This document shows, one piece after another, positions 46,080-58,262 of a stretch of DNA of 64,000 nucleotides. Each line of letters starts with the position of its first letter. The stretch's first letter is position 1. Where the stretch lies: the NCBI GenBank assembly GCA_940671915.1, contig CALNVZ010003425.1, forward strand, positions 37,397,471 through 37,461,470, read 5' to 3'. The notes under the pieces are model-generated. The model did no database searches. It worked only from the letters and a program-made list of their open reading frames with translations, and had not been told where the DNA came from. The translations under genes and the position numbers were made by a program. This stretch comes from Paracentrotus lividus (taxonomy: Eukaryota > Echinodermata > Echinoidea > Camarodonta > Echinidae).

Positions 46080-46320
46080 ACAAAAAACAAACAACAACAA
46101 ACAAAAACAACAACAAAAGACATGGGTTTCTGACCATTATTGTTTATGTTGGATTTGTGCCTAGTAGATCTCTAAGGGTACCATAAGTGCTAGTATATGT
46201 ACATGAATAGTGTACCTCTCTGACATATTGTCCTTATCAATCTTTCCTTCTCTCTGGAAAATGGTCCACCTCTATGTGTCGTGAGTGACACAACATCCAA
46301 AACGTGAGTGACACGACCAG
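45790..46320. mobile_element. Possible element U with an iterated GTGAGTGACACGAC motif
   Basis: GTGAGTGACACGAC or a close variant occurs near 45802, 45968, 46280 and 46304, at both edges and inside a 530 bp span. A CA microsatellite fills part of the middle (45990-46075). Clear terminal inverted repeats are not seen, so the element call is tentative. Confidence 0.45.
45990..46075. repeat. (CA)n microsatellite
   Basis: An almost pure CA run preceded by an A run and a few CAC/AAC interruptions. Confidence 0.95.
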
Positions 46321-47408
46321 TGCCTTAAATGCAACAATTCAAGTAAATAACTAGATCCAAATTACCTGTGTGTATATGCCATGTTAGAGTAGTCCCTGAT
46401 AATTACTTCAAGCAACAACAAAAAAAAAAAAAAAAAAATCTGACAAAAGTGACCAGACCAGTGACCATAGTCCAATATGTGCAGATTCCTGTTTGATCAA
46501 TTATTCAGCGTAAAAAAACTGGATCACATAATAATTGAACTTAAATGATTGGTTGTATTGTAAAGAAGCCTCTGTGTTGATTTCAGATCCTAATTTGCAT
46601 TTTTAAAGGCACAGCGCCACAATGAAATTTCAGCTAAATGTCGACTTTAAATTGAATATGACCTTTGATACAACTGATATCAGTGATTTGCTTTGTTTTT
46701 TATCTACGCAAATAATGATATAGCTCATTATGTTGTCCAATATATTTATCGTCCTCTTATCTGTTTTATGAAAGGACACTTATCTTATGCCCTCCAATTT
46801 GTCAAATCTGTCTATTTTCAAATCCTGAATCAGCATTATTTTGTGTCGATATTGATTTTGTTTTTATAACTATAATTCTACGAGCACCTAATCATCAGTA
46901 AGAACGCTCTTTAAAATAAAAAAGAAGAAGATAATATCTAATAAAGGATAGGCCTACTTCCCCATGGTGTTCATGCAAAAAAAATATTAAAAAATAAATA
47001 AATAAATAAAACAAAAATATAAAAAAATCCCCAAAACACCCCCCCCCCCAAAAAAAATAGACTAAACAAAACATTTTCCATACGGAGAAGATATTTTCTA
47101 GTCTGGTATATAAATGACGAGAATAAGTTCTCATATATTCAAACGAATATTGAAAACAACACATATATGTTAATTGAAAAACGAGTAGCAATGTAGCGAT
47201 ATGATGAACAGAAATTGTGTTCTGAAATTCAGGCAACATAAGAATTAAGGCTTCTATGCCAAAGATATTGGTTACATTAAAATAATCACCTACCGTATGC
47301 CTGTATGCATGTATAGTACCAGCAATATAAAAAATATAATATACTATTGTTCAAGACATTTCTCTTTTGTTAATAACATTCTTTAACAATATTTAAGCAG
47401 AACATCAT
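46321..47408. other. Non-coding stretch
   Basis: AT-rich sequence with A runs at 46423-46438 and 46976-47058 and a C run (47038-47049). No gene is recognised. Confidence 0.5.
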
Positions 47409-47718
47409 GGTGGTATCTCACTTCGCAGAAACTACTTTGAGATGGATTTGGGACTACTTTGAGACGGTTTTGAAACTACTTGGAGATGATTTTGGAACTT
47501 GTCGCGGGGACGTCGCGGAGACGTCTCGTCAGTCCCCGCGATGTTTCATAAGTCGCGGAAACTACTTTGAGACGGTTCTTTGAAACTGCTTTGAGACAGT
47601 TTTTGAAAATTGTCGCCGAGACGTCTCAGAGACATCTCCACGACGGAATAAAGGATCGGAGACTTCTCTAACATGTTTTATCCGTCGCGGAGACGATTTC
47701 ACGAAGTAAGATACCACC
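47409..47718. mobile_element. Family A element, copy A5
   Basis: It runs from GGTGGTATCTCACTTCGCAG to ACGAAGTAAGATACCACC, with GACGTCTC units inside. It lies only about 10 bp from A6, in tandem. Confidence 0.83.
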
Positions 47719-47728
47719 ATTAGTTATA

Positions 47729-48008
47729 GTGGTATCTCACTTCGCGGAGATGGATTTGAGAAGGATTTGGGACTACTTTCAGACGGTTTTGAAGATGATT
47801 TTGAAACTTGTCGCGGGGACGTCTCGTCAGTCCCCGCGACGTTTCATGAATCGCGGAAACTACTTTGAGACGGTTCTTTGAAACTGCTTTGAGACAGTTT
47901 TTTGAGAATTGTCGCGGAGACGTCTTAGATATGTCTCCGCGACGGAATAAAGTATCGGAGACGTCTCATATATTTTTTGTCCGTCGCGGAGACGATTTCG
48001 CGAAGTGA
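47729..48008. mobile_element. Family A element, copy A6
   Basis: It runs from GTGGTATCTCACTTCGCGG to CGCGAAGTGA, where it stops four to five bases short of the usual terminus. The interior is closely similar to A5, so the pair is either a tandem duplication or two nearby insertions. Confidence 0.8.
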
Positions 48009-48480
48009 ACTTGTATGAAAAACTTAAATTTTCGGGGAAAAAAATTAAAAGCATTAATTATTTTTAAAGATTTTACAGTATTGTTTAGTTCTATTAGCAG
48101 TCCCGCCCCAATAATTATCACATCTCCCTCTCGTCGCTCTCTGTTGTCTGTCTGTCTGTCTGTTGTCCGTCTCTCTTCTCTCTCTCTCTCCTCTCTACTA
48201 TCTTTATATCATCTCTTTCGAATCAAAGCGAGAGAGATACGTTAATTCGTTTCAAGATGAGTGTCTTTTAATAGCCGGACAAATAATCAAGGACGAGCTA
48301 TCTGTCATTAGTCAGAAGCTCTTTGAAGACCCAAACGATTCGGAGTACTTCCGTTGATGACATACTCGTCTTTAGGCTGAACTAGACCGAGGTGTTAGTC
48401 GCTATCATCAATCCTCTCGTTTTGCTTTATCATCCCGTGATAACGTCTGAGGTTAGCATCCCTATGGATGACTGTCTTAG

Positions 48481-49388
48481 GGTCGGTCACATGGTAAATT
48501 GCCGATTGGTCTAAACCCACTTTGACTAAAGACTGTTTAGCATCATCATCCCACATGACCCAAATTCCATTTCGTCTTCAACCCTTTTGACCCTTGGTTC
48601 TAATTGCACTGGCCTATTTAGCATTTTGTTTCATTCCCATTTGGTCTAATATCCATTTGGTCTAATGTGAAAGTCAACCCCTCTGAGATAATAGACAAAA
48701 AATTATTGAATTAAATTGGATATTAGACGAATCGGCCATTACACCAAGTGGGATTTAGACATAATGATAATTAGACCATGTATGCATGAGACTAAGGGGA
48801 GGTTAGACAATCAGAGAATTGGACCAACTGTTATTAGACCAAGTGGATATAAACCGGTTACACAGGACTGTCCTGGGGCCGGTCATCAGTAAATCGACTC
48901 TGGACCAACAGTCATTTTTTAACCCTTCAAGACAGGAACTATTGTTTTTTATACACTTAGTCTAATAGCAGAGAGTCCAATCATCTGTTTGCCTATTACA
49001 ACACAGGTTAAACCCATCTTATTTGGTTTACTTACAACTTGGCCTAAATTCCTATTGGCCTTATACGTACTTGGTCTAATTTCACTTGGTCTGATGGCCT
49101 ATTCGTCTAATAGCTAATTTGTCTAACTGCATTTTCGTCTAATTCCCAAATGAATGTTTGGTTTGACTTAGTGGTGTTAGACCAAAGGGACATTTGAAGA
49201 AAAAATGGACAATAGACAAAATGGGAATTGGAAAGTGGTAAATAGGCGTAGTGGCAATTAGACTAAAATGTAATTAGACGAACTACGGTATAGTTGTAGA
49301 CCATTATGGAATTGGACCATGTGGGATGTGACCAAGCAGGCATTAGTCAGAGTGGGTTTAAACGAAGTGGCAATTTACTGGTCACACC
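48481..49388. mobile_element. Element T with an iterated TTGGTCTAAT motif
   Basis: The left end GTAAATTGCCGATTGGTCTA followed by AACCCACTTTGACTAA is mirrored at 49345-49388 by TTAGTCAGAGTGGGTTTAAA and GTGGCAATTTACTGGTCAC. Between them the motif TTGGTCTAATnnCCATT and its complement recur more than ten times each. A segment at 48899-48945 (GACCAACAGTCA, AACCCTTCAAGACAGGAA) recurs at 49404-49460. Confidence 0.78.
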
Positions 49389-49544
49389 AATAATTATATA
49401 TTTACTTTAGACCAACAGTCAATTGTTTTTAACCCTTCAACATGTTCAAGACAGGAATTATTTAAAAATCTTCATCGATCAACTTTTCTTCTGCAAATCA
49501 GGAAGCTGTCAGCTTCCTGTGCAAATTAACAACACTGGTATTGC

Positions 49545-49685
49545 TTTTACACCTGCATGGGGAGGTTAAGCATGCATATAATTAATTCTTACCCAAGGAC
49601 AAAATAATAGTGCCTTTGCTGGGGATTGAACCAACGACTTTTGCATGCCAATTGAAGTGATACTACCACTATAGACCCCGGGCCA
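49545..49685 (-). mobile_element. tRNA-derived SINE (- strand)
   Basis: Read on the - strand it starts GGGGTCTATAGTGGTAGTAT, with an A-box (TAGTGGTAGTATC, + positions 49659-49671) and a B-box GGTTCAATCCC (+ positions 49622-49632). The head is tRNA-sized and the downstream part runs into TTGTCCTTGGGTAAG. It looks tRNA-derived rather than a working tRNA. Confidence 0.7.
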
Positions 49686-49984
49686 TGCAATGAATATCCT
49701 TCTAGTTTTTGACATACGTGACCCGCCTCTGAAAATATTCGCTTTTTTTTATTATAACACTGTATGAAGGCAGATGAAAAATAACGGAATAAGACTTGAC
49801 AACTCGGGAAGTCCAAAAGTTGACTGTTATTTTATAAATTGATATTTTGTAGATTATTTTCTAGTAATCCAATGTTTATGCAGAGGCCAGTAAATTAAGT
49901 GGGAATGTTTTATTGTTGAACGTTACGAACACAAATGCCAATTTCAGGGGATCGACTTATTATTCTTTTTGTCATTAAAGGAGA

Positions 49985-51475
49985 ATATAATAATAATAAT
50001 AATAATAACGCATTTGTATAGCGCCATCTGTCTAGTTAAACTATTCCGAGGCGCATTGTAAAACAAGATAAAAGTGTTAAAAAACATACATCATACATGT
50101 AGTTACAAACACATTCTCTTAATAAAAACAGATAAGAGGGACAGCCTGTGAGGCGCACACTCAAAATCTGCCATGTCAAAGTCAAAGAGGAAAGGATTGT
50201 CGATGTCAAACACACAGACAGTAAACAACAATATATATTTTGATAATTATATAAAGAACTACAATTTACAATATAATAAAACATTAATATTCAAGTTAGT
50301 ATGCCTTCACAAAAAGAAATGTTTTGAGATTAGATTTGAACGTTTCTAATGTCTCCAAAGAACGAATCTGTGTTGGTAATGCATTCCATAAAGCTGGAGC
50401 AGCTGAAGAAAATGACCGATCTCCTTCATTGATACATTTCTTTTTGTAACAAGCAAGTTTTTTCCTGAGGAGCGTAGATTACGACTAGGAACATATTCTG
50501 TAAGAAGATTGAATATATATGCAAGGCGCACAGCCATGCATTGCCTTCAAAGAACAACAGAATTTTGTATTCAATACGTGCTTTACTGTAGCCAATGTGA
50601 GGCCTTTCAGACAGGGAAATATGATCCCTTTTGCGGGTCCTTGACAAAACCCGAGCAGCAGAGTTTTGTGCACGTTGTAGTTTAGCTAATTGAATGATGG
50701 AATTATTAACAGAGAATGCAGTAGTCAGGCGTGAAATTACAAAAGAATGAATAAATGGCAGAGTTTTATTTGACAAAATCTTGCGATTTGCAAATGTTTC
50801 GTAATTGAAAATACATGGCCTGACATGTCTTTTTTACAAATTCATTCATTGTCATTTGAACGAATAACACTCCAGATTACGTGCAGACTGTGTGAGGATA
50901 AACATCTGAGTTACCACACGAATAGTATCAACATAACTCAACCTTCTGATGTTTAGATGAAAGAATAAAAAATCACTCTTAGCATCAGAGCTTAAGCTTG
51001 TTCTGTCATTCCAGCTTTGATTATTAGCACACACTTTTCTAATTTCTGACGCTTGTTATTTCACATCATCCTGATCTGACGGATTGAATGGAATGAAAAG
51101 TTGAGTATACATCAGCATAAAGATGGACATGTACATTATAGCTCGTGCAATATCAGCAATGGGTTTAGAATAAATGCTGAAAAGAGAACGGGCCTAAAAC
51201 TGAACCTTGAGGAACACCATAGAGAGCGATCCCTGGAGACACCATTCGCCAATCTCACGACTGCGAACGAATCACTCATATAAGATCTGAACCAGACCAG
51301 TGCACGGTCTCTAATGTTAACATCTGAAAGGCGTATTTGTAAGATGTCTTGGTCATTGTGTCAAATGCTGACGACAGATCGGAGAAGAATCATAAATACA
51401 GCTTGTTTATTATCTAGCGCTAGCATGATATCGTTATGAACGTTGACCAAAGCCGTCTCCGTCCCATGATATTTT
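49985..51475 (-). pseudogene. CR1/L2-like LINE, 5'-truncated reverse-transcriptase remnant
   Basis: Read on the - strand from about 51475, broken frames give ETALVNVHNDIMLALDNKQA, then RALVWFRSYMSD, then the region of the YADD motif, where a frameshift leaves LYADVYS. Next come LAKLQRAQNSAARVLSRTRK and ARIEYKILL, then YVPSRNLRSSGKNLLV, ending APALWNALPTQIRSLETLET and FKSNLKTFLFVKAY with a stop near 50300. This is the typical C-terminal end of a CR1/L2-group reverse transcriptase. The 3' UTR ends AGCGC...AATGCG followed by an (ATT)n tail at 49985-50010. Multiple frameshifts and stops show it is dead. Confidence 0.88.
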
Positions 51476-52090
51476 TTGTATCACAAGAGAGATATGAATT
51501 TTTAGAATTGTCCCTTTGTAGATAGTTGGCTTACTGTGGATGCAGAAAAATCAAATCAGCACTTTAGTGCAGATTTTGTGAAAATCGGATAAATGATAAG
51601 AAAGTTATGAGTGTTTGAATATTGAGATCTCTAATGACATAGGAAATCTCCCATTGGCAACGCGGTCACCATTTGTGATGTCACAAAGGGAGAACTCTCC
51701 ATATGGTGTGCACAAAAACTATTCAAAATGTCTCTTTATTTTCATTCTAATGATATATAGAATAGCTTTTCTTTTCATGATATATTATGACTTTCATATA
51801 TTTACAAGTCATCCCATAAAAAGATTCTTTATTATCCCTTTAGAATCAAGAAAAAGAGGATTTTAGTACAATGTGTACAATAGATATGGGAAAGATCTCC
51901 AGGCATTACATCACACATCATGGTCGCGTTGCCAATTGGAGGATCTCCATATCATAAGTGATCTCAAAATCTAAAAATTCATATCTCTCTTATTCATTGC
52001 CTGGTTTTTCTGAAACTTTCCCAATACGTTTTAGGGGTTTGTCTCCATTCACTAAAGCTCAATTTCTCTGAGGGGATAATTTCCTTTTAA
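51476..52090. mobile_element. Probable MITE with internal inverted arms
   Basis: AATCTCCCATTGGCAACGCG and TGTGATGTCACAAAGGGAGA near 51645-51695 are mirrored around 51895-51940 by GATCTCCAGGCATTACATCA and CGCGTTGCCAATTGGAGGAT. Style and length resemble family D, but the ends differ and are diffuse. Confidence 0.55.
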
Positions 52091-52350
52091 GAATGAACAA
52101 ACCGTCTCGTACAATAGTGGTTTCTCGGTCGAGAATTTTAAAGATTAAATGGCTAAAAGACATGTACGATATTGTACAGATTTCATTATTAAGACACGAT
52201 TGTCTTATATTTTTGTCAGAAAGCAAACAAAAACACATTTTCCCACCCTTTTCAGAATCGAAATGTGACAGATTAGTGAAATGCTAGCTGTTTTGGTGAA
52301 AAAAAAAAACACAAGTTATATTGCGATGGGTGTCGTCTGCTATTGAGTTA

Positions 52351-53627
52351 TAGTCAGGCAGCCAGCTCGGTTCTGGTTAGCTGAACGAGGTACCAGTAGT
52401 AAAGTATTGGAATATATGGGGAGGAATCCCACATTTACTAAACCCAACGTCTGGCAGTGCATCTCTGCTGCATAAGGACCCTACAGCCGGGGGCGTCCAA
52501 AATGAGTGCCCATTTTACAATTTTTTTTATTTTTAATAAAAATAGCATAAGTTATTTTCTAAACACACTTAATTTGATGTCAAAATAAAGAGTATTAAAT
52601 TGTCTTAACGCTTGTGCTATTTTGAAATCATACTGAAATCGAAAACCAGTGGAGAGTTTTAGAATGAAGAAATGTTTTTTTCTCACACTTTATTTACGAA
52701 AATATTTTTCCCCTTTTTTCAATAATTTTTTAATAAATAGTTGTATAAAACATTGATATTTGTAACTTTTCTAAAAACTACCTACGTGCATGTGAATGAT
52801 GCTGTAAAAAGAAGGGAGTTATAATCTTATTCCGCATAAAGAATTATGATTAGATAAAGTCAGGAACGCAATATAGAAAAAAATCAACAATTTGCCCCGT
52901 ATCAAGAAGAATCCCATACCCGTACGTGTATTAGGAAAGGCCGATAACATGCGATAGCTTTAGCAGACAAACAAGTATCGAAATGATCCGCATTTTTGGC
53001 ACTTTTGTTTGCCTACTCCAGCGAGTCACATACAATCAGCTTTTTCCATAATACACGTGCGGGTATTGTGTTTATTCTCAGTCACGGGCAATTGTCGAAT
53101 TTTGTCTATATTGGCGTTTCCTGACTTATCTAATCATAATTCTTTATCGAATAAGATATAACTCCCTTCTTTTAACAGCATCATCGCATGCACGTAGGTA
53201 GTTTTTTAGAAAAGTTACAAAACATCAATGTTTTTATACAACTATTTATTAAAAATTATTGAAAAAAGGGAAAAAAAATATTTTTCGTAAAAAAGTGAGA
53301 AAAAAAACATTCTTCATTAAAACCTCTCACTGTTTTCGATTTCAGGTATGATTTCAAAATAGCACAAGCGATTAAGACAATTTAATACTCTTTATTTTGA
53401 CATCAAAATTAAGTGTGTTTAGAAAATGACTTTTGCTATTTTTATTAAAAATAATATTTTTGTAAAATGGGCACATCATTTTGACGCCCCGGCTGTAGGG
53501 ACCTTTATGCAGCCAGAGATACACTGCCAGACGTTGGTTTAGTAAATGTGGGATTCCTCCCATATTATTCCAATACTTTACTACTGGTACTTCGTTCAGC
53601 TACCAGAACGAGCTGGCTGCCTGACTA
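52351..53627. mobile_element. Element R: 1.28 kb foldback, almost entirely palindromic
   Basis: The left half from TAGTCAGGCAGCCAGCTCG to about 52985 is repeated in inverse order from about 52993 to CGAGCTGGCTGCCTGACTA. Shared landmarks are CATTTACTAAACCCAACGTC, TGATGTCAAAATAAAGAGTA and ACTACCTACGTGCATG. The loop is only a few to tens of bases near 52989. TTA flanks both sides. No protein is encoded. Confidence 0.9.
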
Positions 53628-54004
53628 TTAATTGTCTGCTCCGCGATTAAGATCCGTCGGCACAACGGCAGCTAGTTTTTGTGATGTTATGTATAATGAT
53701 CTGATTCGCTGCAGCATACGAAATCGTAGATATGGTGATAATGTCACCACGCACTGTGAATTGGAAATAATTTTTTGAGCCTGTGAGTAAAATTATTATC
53801 GTTTTTTTTTTCATCTTTTTGCAAAAATGTAAGAGTTTTATTTTTAACGACTTAGACAACTTTTTTTCAGTATATTTTCTGACAATATTGTAAATATATA
53901 TAAAAAAGGTCCGTAATGTTTTCTTTATCTCATTAAAATATGAAGTGACATTCTTCGGGCTCATTTTTTCTAATAATCAGCTGGAATGAGACATACCAGA
54001 TATT

Positions 54005-54180
54005 TAGGGGGGGGAAAGAAAAGAGAGAGAGAAAAAAAAAGTGGAAAAGAAAGAAGAGAAACAAAGGAGGAAAAGTAAAAGAAAAGAAACTAAAGATTGT
54101 AAAAAAAAAAAAAAAGGAAAAGGAAAAGGAAAACAAGAAAAGAGCAGAGAAAAAAAGAAGAAGAAGAAGAAGAAAAAAAC
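54005..54180. repeat. Purine-rich (GA/GAA)n tract
   Basis: About 175 bp almost purely A and G, with AAG and AGG units. The Phe/Ser/Leu-rich frames on the other strand are artefacts of this tract. Confidence 0.9.
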
Positions 54181-54656
54181 AAAAACAAAACAGTGGCAAA
54201 AATAGTCGTATCCGACTGCTTGCCATAATAGCAACGCAAGAAGGAGAAGAAGAATATTGAAGGGATCACTATTTGCTGTTGCGGTTTTTGGTTCTTAATA
54301 CCATGAAATAAGCTCTCCACAAAATTCAAATGCCCCCCATTCCAGCTCTCAAAAAGGACTCGTCTCTATTAAAGTATAAAATAATTTCTTCCAATATCTA
54401 TCATTGGTTTTATACGATTTTTTTTTTCCAAACCATTTGATACGCGATGGGGTATTTCCCGGATTTGATTATGCTAATTAGTGCATTGCGTCCTTCAGAA
54501 CAATGTCGACAACGTAGAGGGCCAAATGAGGAGGTCTTTAAATCACGCTCTTCTGTCTGCTGTGAAAACTGCTGATTTTATGGTCGAACTAATGCTATCG
54601 TCGATATTAACGTGTTCATCATATAACAAGGATCCTACTGATTCCATTTTACCCAG

Positions 54657-54841
54657 ATATTGACCTCAGATCTTTTGGATTATGGGTCAGAAAATTATCA
54701 AACATTTCTACTAGACTCTGTACAGGAATTATATCTACCATCTTGGTCAACCGATTCCTCATTGAAGTTCACTGATGCTCGAAGCAGAATGGTCCACATT
54801 GTTCTGTCCCCCTGGGCACTAGGAACCAACAATGGATGGGT
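54657..54841 (+). CDS. Possible isolated exon, perhaps SEA-like
   Basis: A 185 bp open segment lies between TTCCATTTTACCCAG and GTAAGT, both good splice signals. It would encode ILTSDLLDYGSENYQTFLLD, then SVQELYLPSWSTDS and HIVLSPWALGTNNGW. The spacing of aromatic and hydrophobic residues (SENYQTF..., ...ELYLPSW..., ...MVHIVLS) faintly recalls a SEA domain, but this is weak and I would not name a family. A second frame upstream (54499-54609, after CCTTCAG) might be the preceding exon, but no clean donor is seen. It could be a chance open frame. Confidence 0.35.
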
Positions 54842-54898
54842 GTAAGTATCCCATTGTGATCCTCATATTAGCACAAAATGTTTCTTCCAAGGCAAATG

Positions 54899-55300
54899 TT
54901 GGTATCTCACTTCGCGGAGCCGGGGTTTAGACATATTTGGGACTACTTTGAGACGGTTTTTGAGACAGGTTTGAAACTTGTCGCGGAGACGTCTCCGATA
55001 CATCTCGGGAATCTCAAAACCATATTAAAGTAGTCCCAAACCCGTCTCAGAGACATCTCCGCGACTGAAAAAAAATATCGGAGACGTCTTTGATACTCTT
55101 TTTTTTTCGTCGCGGATACGATACATTTTTTCGTGGCTGGGACGTCTTTGAAACGGATTTGTTATTGTGAGTACTTTGAGACGGTTTTGAAACTCCCCTA
55201 GACTCATGAAACGTCGCAGGGACTCAGGGCTACAAGTTTAACTGTCTCAAAACCGTCTCAAAGTATTCCCAAATCCGTCTCCGCGAAGTGAGATACCACC
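54899..55300. mobile_element. Family A element, copy A7
   Basis: This is a 402 bp copy from TTGGTATCTCACTTCGCGG to CCGCGAAGTGAGATACCACC, full of GAGACGTCTC-type motifs on both strands. It lies in what would be the intron after the candidate exon at 54657-54841. Confidence 0.85.
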
Positions 55301-56796
55301 ATACGTAGAGTTGGATTTGAATTCATATATCGTATTTATATCTGATTGAATATTGTAATTGCATAATCATATAATATTGGATGCACTTGAGTGCAATATT
55401 CATACTGATGAATGGAATATAATGTCATATTGCACGAAAGAAATCCAATATTATTATTTGTATTAGCCATACATCAAACCTATTTTCCATGCAAACAGCA
55501 CACCTATCAGTTAAACAAAAAAGAGTTACTCTCCTGTATCAAATCTGCCTGAAGGAGAAATTTCAAAAGATCAATCTATTTGACGTAAATGTTGCTCCGC
55601 GTATCCATTGTTATAAAAAAGCTGTTTGCTATTTGACGTATATCGTTGCTCCGCGTATCCATTGTTAAAGCTGTGCGCGCAGCATTTTACTGGCATCGAG
55701 GAGTGCAATATTTAACAATAATGCACTCCTTTTCTCCATTGATACGGGTAATGTAGAATCATAGGACATACATTATGCTAACAATATTGAACGCCGACAA
55801 AACAACATCTGAAGAGTATATAATACATGGTTTAATGCTACTGTGAAAAAGAGACTTAAACGTGTTTAATAAATTGATAATATGAGAATAAATATCACTA
55901 GATCTTAAGCCCTGTTCATGACCAGTCAATTTTAGTAGGTCCAGGATTGACAACAATCAATCTAAAAGAACATAATGTTTTCATTTTCACTTTTTCTTAG
56001 GTAAAAATAAAGATTCCGGTAGAAAATACAACATTTTGTTGTGTTCATTTTTAACTAAATGAATTTCTATCATTGTCGTTTAAAAGGAGAATGAAACCTA
56101 GGATTCATGTTATATTTATGAAATGAAACAAAAAATCAAAAGAAACAGATAATGATTAAAAGAAAGTTTTTGAGAACAATTTAATAAATAATAAGAAAGT
56201 TATTGCATCTTGAATGTGTGATCACCAACGCTTATGGACATCCTCACAGCCTGGCAACAAGACCCAAGCATCTGCTTGAGTACACACATGAACAATCTCC
56301 CAGAATATGACATGACAAAAAAATACCAAGAATACTTCTTTTTCCTTATTCTAATGGTCTTACAGAATCTTCACCATGATTAGATTGTGATATCCTGTTA
56401 TCACATGCCCTCCCATTGAAAAATCTCAGATCTGTTTACAGAATTATAAAATACAATGAATGAGTTAAATATGTTACCCAAAATTAATGAAAGTTGTGTT
56501 TCCAATGTTGATTTATGACCACACAAACATCTTGGGACCCCAGTCTGTGTCGCCAACATGTGGAAGGTCACGCATAGCTGTATGTGATCACGAAACCCCC
56601 CATCGATCTTATAAACTTTCTATTATTCATTCATTTTTTTCTCAATTTTTCACGTTGATTACTTCTTGTATTTTATTTTGTAAATTAATGGATATTTATT
56701 TATTTTTACGGTTTGCCCCCTTCCCTTTAGAATTAAGGGATGAACCATACGAAACGGTACATCTATATTGCTCTCTTTCTTACTCATAATACGATA
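55301..56796. other. Non-coding stretch with small local repeats
   Basis: A 23 bp block containing GTTGCTCCGCGTATCCATTG occurs twice (55590-55614 and 55643-55667). No gene is recognised. The segment near 56084-56460 has a MITE-like feel (GGAGAATGAAACC start) but no confirmed ends. Confidence 0.5.
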
Positions 56797-57310
56797 TTAT
56801 ATCTCTGCTCTCTCCCTCTCTGCCTCTCTCTCTGGTCCTCTGACTCATCACCCCTTTTCTCCCTACCTCGCCCCGGTCCCTCTCTTCTCTCGCTTACCCC
56901 CTCTCTCTCCTCACTCCTTTCTCCTTACTCCTCTCTGTCTCTTCTTCATCACCCCCTTTCTCCTTAACTGCTCTCTCTCTCTCGTGTCTCTCCGTTACCC
57001 CCCCCTCCTCACCCCTTTTCTCCTTACTCCCCTCTCTGTCTTCTCTTTCATCACCCCCTTTTTCCTTTACTCCCTCCCTTCTCCTCTCTCTCTCTTCTTT
57101 CATCACCCCCTTCTCTCCTACTCCGCCTCTCGTATCTGTCTCTCCTTTACCCCCCCTCTCTGCCGTCACCCCTTTCTCTCTTCACTCCCCTGCTCTGTCG
57201 TCTTCTTTCATCACCCCCTGTTTTCCTTACTCCCTCCCTCTCTCTCTCTCTCTCGTCTCATCACCCTTTCTCGCTGTACTCCGCCTCTCTATCTGTCTCT
57301 CGCTTAGCCA
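56797..57310. repeat. CT/CCC-rich minisatellite
   Basis: Units of about 50-60 bp around TCATCACCCC(C/T)TTTCTCC and TTACTCCCCTCTCTGTCTC repeat about eight times, imperfectly. The 179-residue + frame and the - strand Glu/Lys/Gly-rich frame are products of this repeat. Confidence 0.88.
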
Positions 57311-57344
57311 GCATGCCATTGTACTGATCTGTCTCCCTGTACAC

Positions 57345-57415
57345 ACAAAAAATCTGTCGCGGAGACAGAGGAGACAGATATAGTGCAATGCCATGTTGGC
57401 AAATCTGTCTCAATT
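57345..57415. mobile_element. Family A fragment
   Basis: GTCGCGGAGACAGAGGAGAC and GCCATGTTGGCAAATCTGTC match the interior of A2 (8240-8380). Only about 70 bp survive, with no terminal repeats. Confidence 0.55.
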
Positions 57416-58122
57416 TTGTTATCATGACTCTACAATTATAAATACTTTAAAGTAAAAATCTGAGCTGTGAAGCTCGACATGGTATGTAACAATGTTTCAA
57501 GATGATACACTGTAACAAGAATTTTTAAGTAAACACTTGCAAGTGACTGGAATAAACAGATTATTTTTTCTCCACACACTACAGTATTAATTTCCGTGTA
57601 CCACCCAGGTACTCTTTTTTAAATGATGATATTCAGTCATAAGGAATAAAGAATAAATAAAAGATAAACATAAAAACAAATTTGAAAAATAAAATAAAGG
57701 AAAATTTTGAGATGAAAACAGTCCTATATTTTTCTGAATTATGTATCTTTTAATTTGTCTTCTTAATTGATATGTCAGGTAATTTCGTTAAAGTTGAATA
57801 AAAACATTATCTTCTTTTCTGTCTGTGCTTGCATTCCGTTATGGTAAAATTGAGATCTTGACAAAGATGGCGCACTTCAGTTTCGGGTAAAGAGTCTGAT
57901 AAAATGCTCTTTGAAGCGCCTAAAAAAAGTGCATTTAATGTTTCTTATGGAGCTCCTGTTTGAAATTGAACATGACTACAGACTATTAATTGATTACAAT
58001 TTAATGCATATAGAATATTTCTTTCAAGGGGTTTCTATCGATGCCGTCTTTCATCAGTTAACGATGATCTAACTTATTAAGAAATCTTAGCTGCAAGATC
58101 ACAAAAATGCTGTTAGTGTCTA
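57416..58122. other. Non-coding stretch
   Basis: AT-rich sequence; nothing recognised. Confidence 0.45.
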
Positions 58123-58262
58123 AGATAAGATGAGATGAGATGAGATGAGATGAGATGAGATGAGATGAGATGAGATGAGATGAGATGAGATGAGATGAGA
58201 TGAGATGAGATGAGATGAGATGAGATGAGATGAGATGAGATGAGTTAAGATAAGATAAGATG
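58123..58262. repeat. (TGAGA)n microsatellite, about 23 perfect copies
   Basis: A perfect pentamer array spans 58131-58245 with TAAGA-type variants at both edges (58121-58130 and 58246-58262). Confidence 0.97.

Noticed and set aside
56768-57307. 179-residue Ser/Leu/Pro-rich + frame
   Set aside because: It is a CT-rich minisatellite that is open in several frames on both strands.
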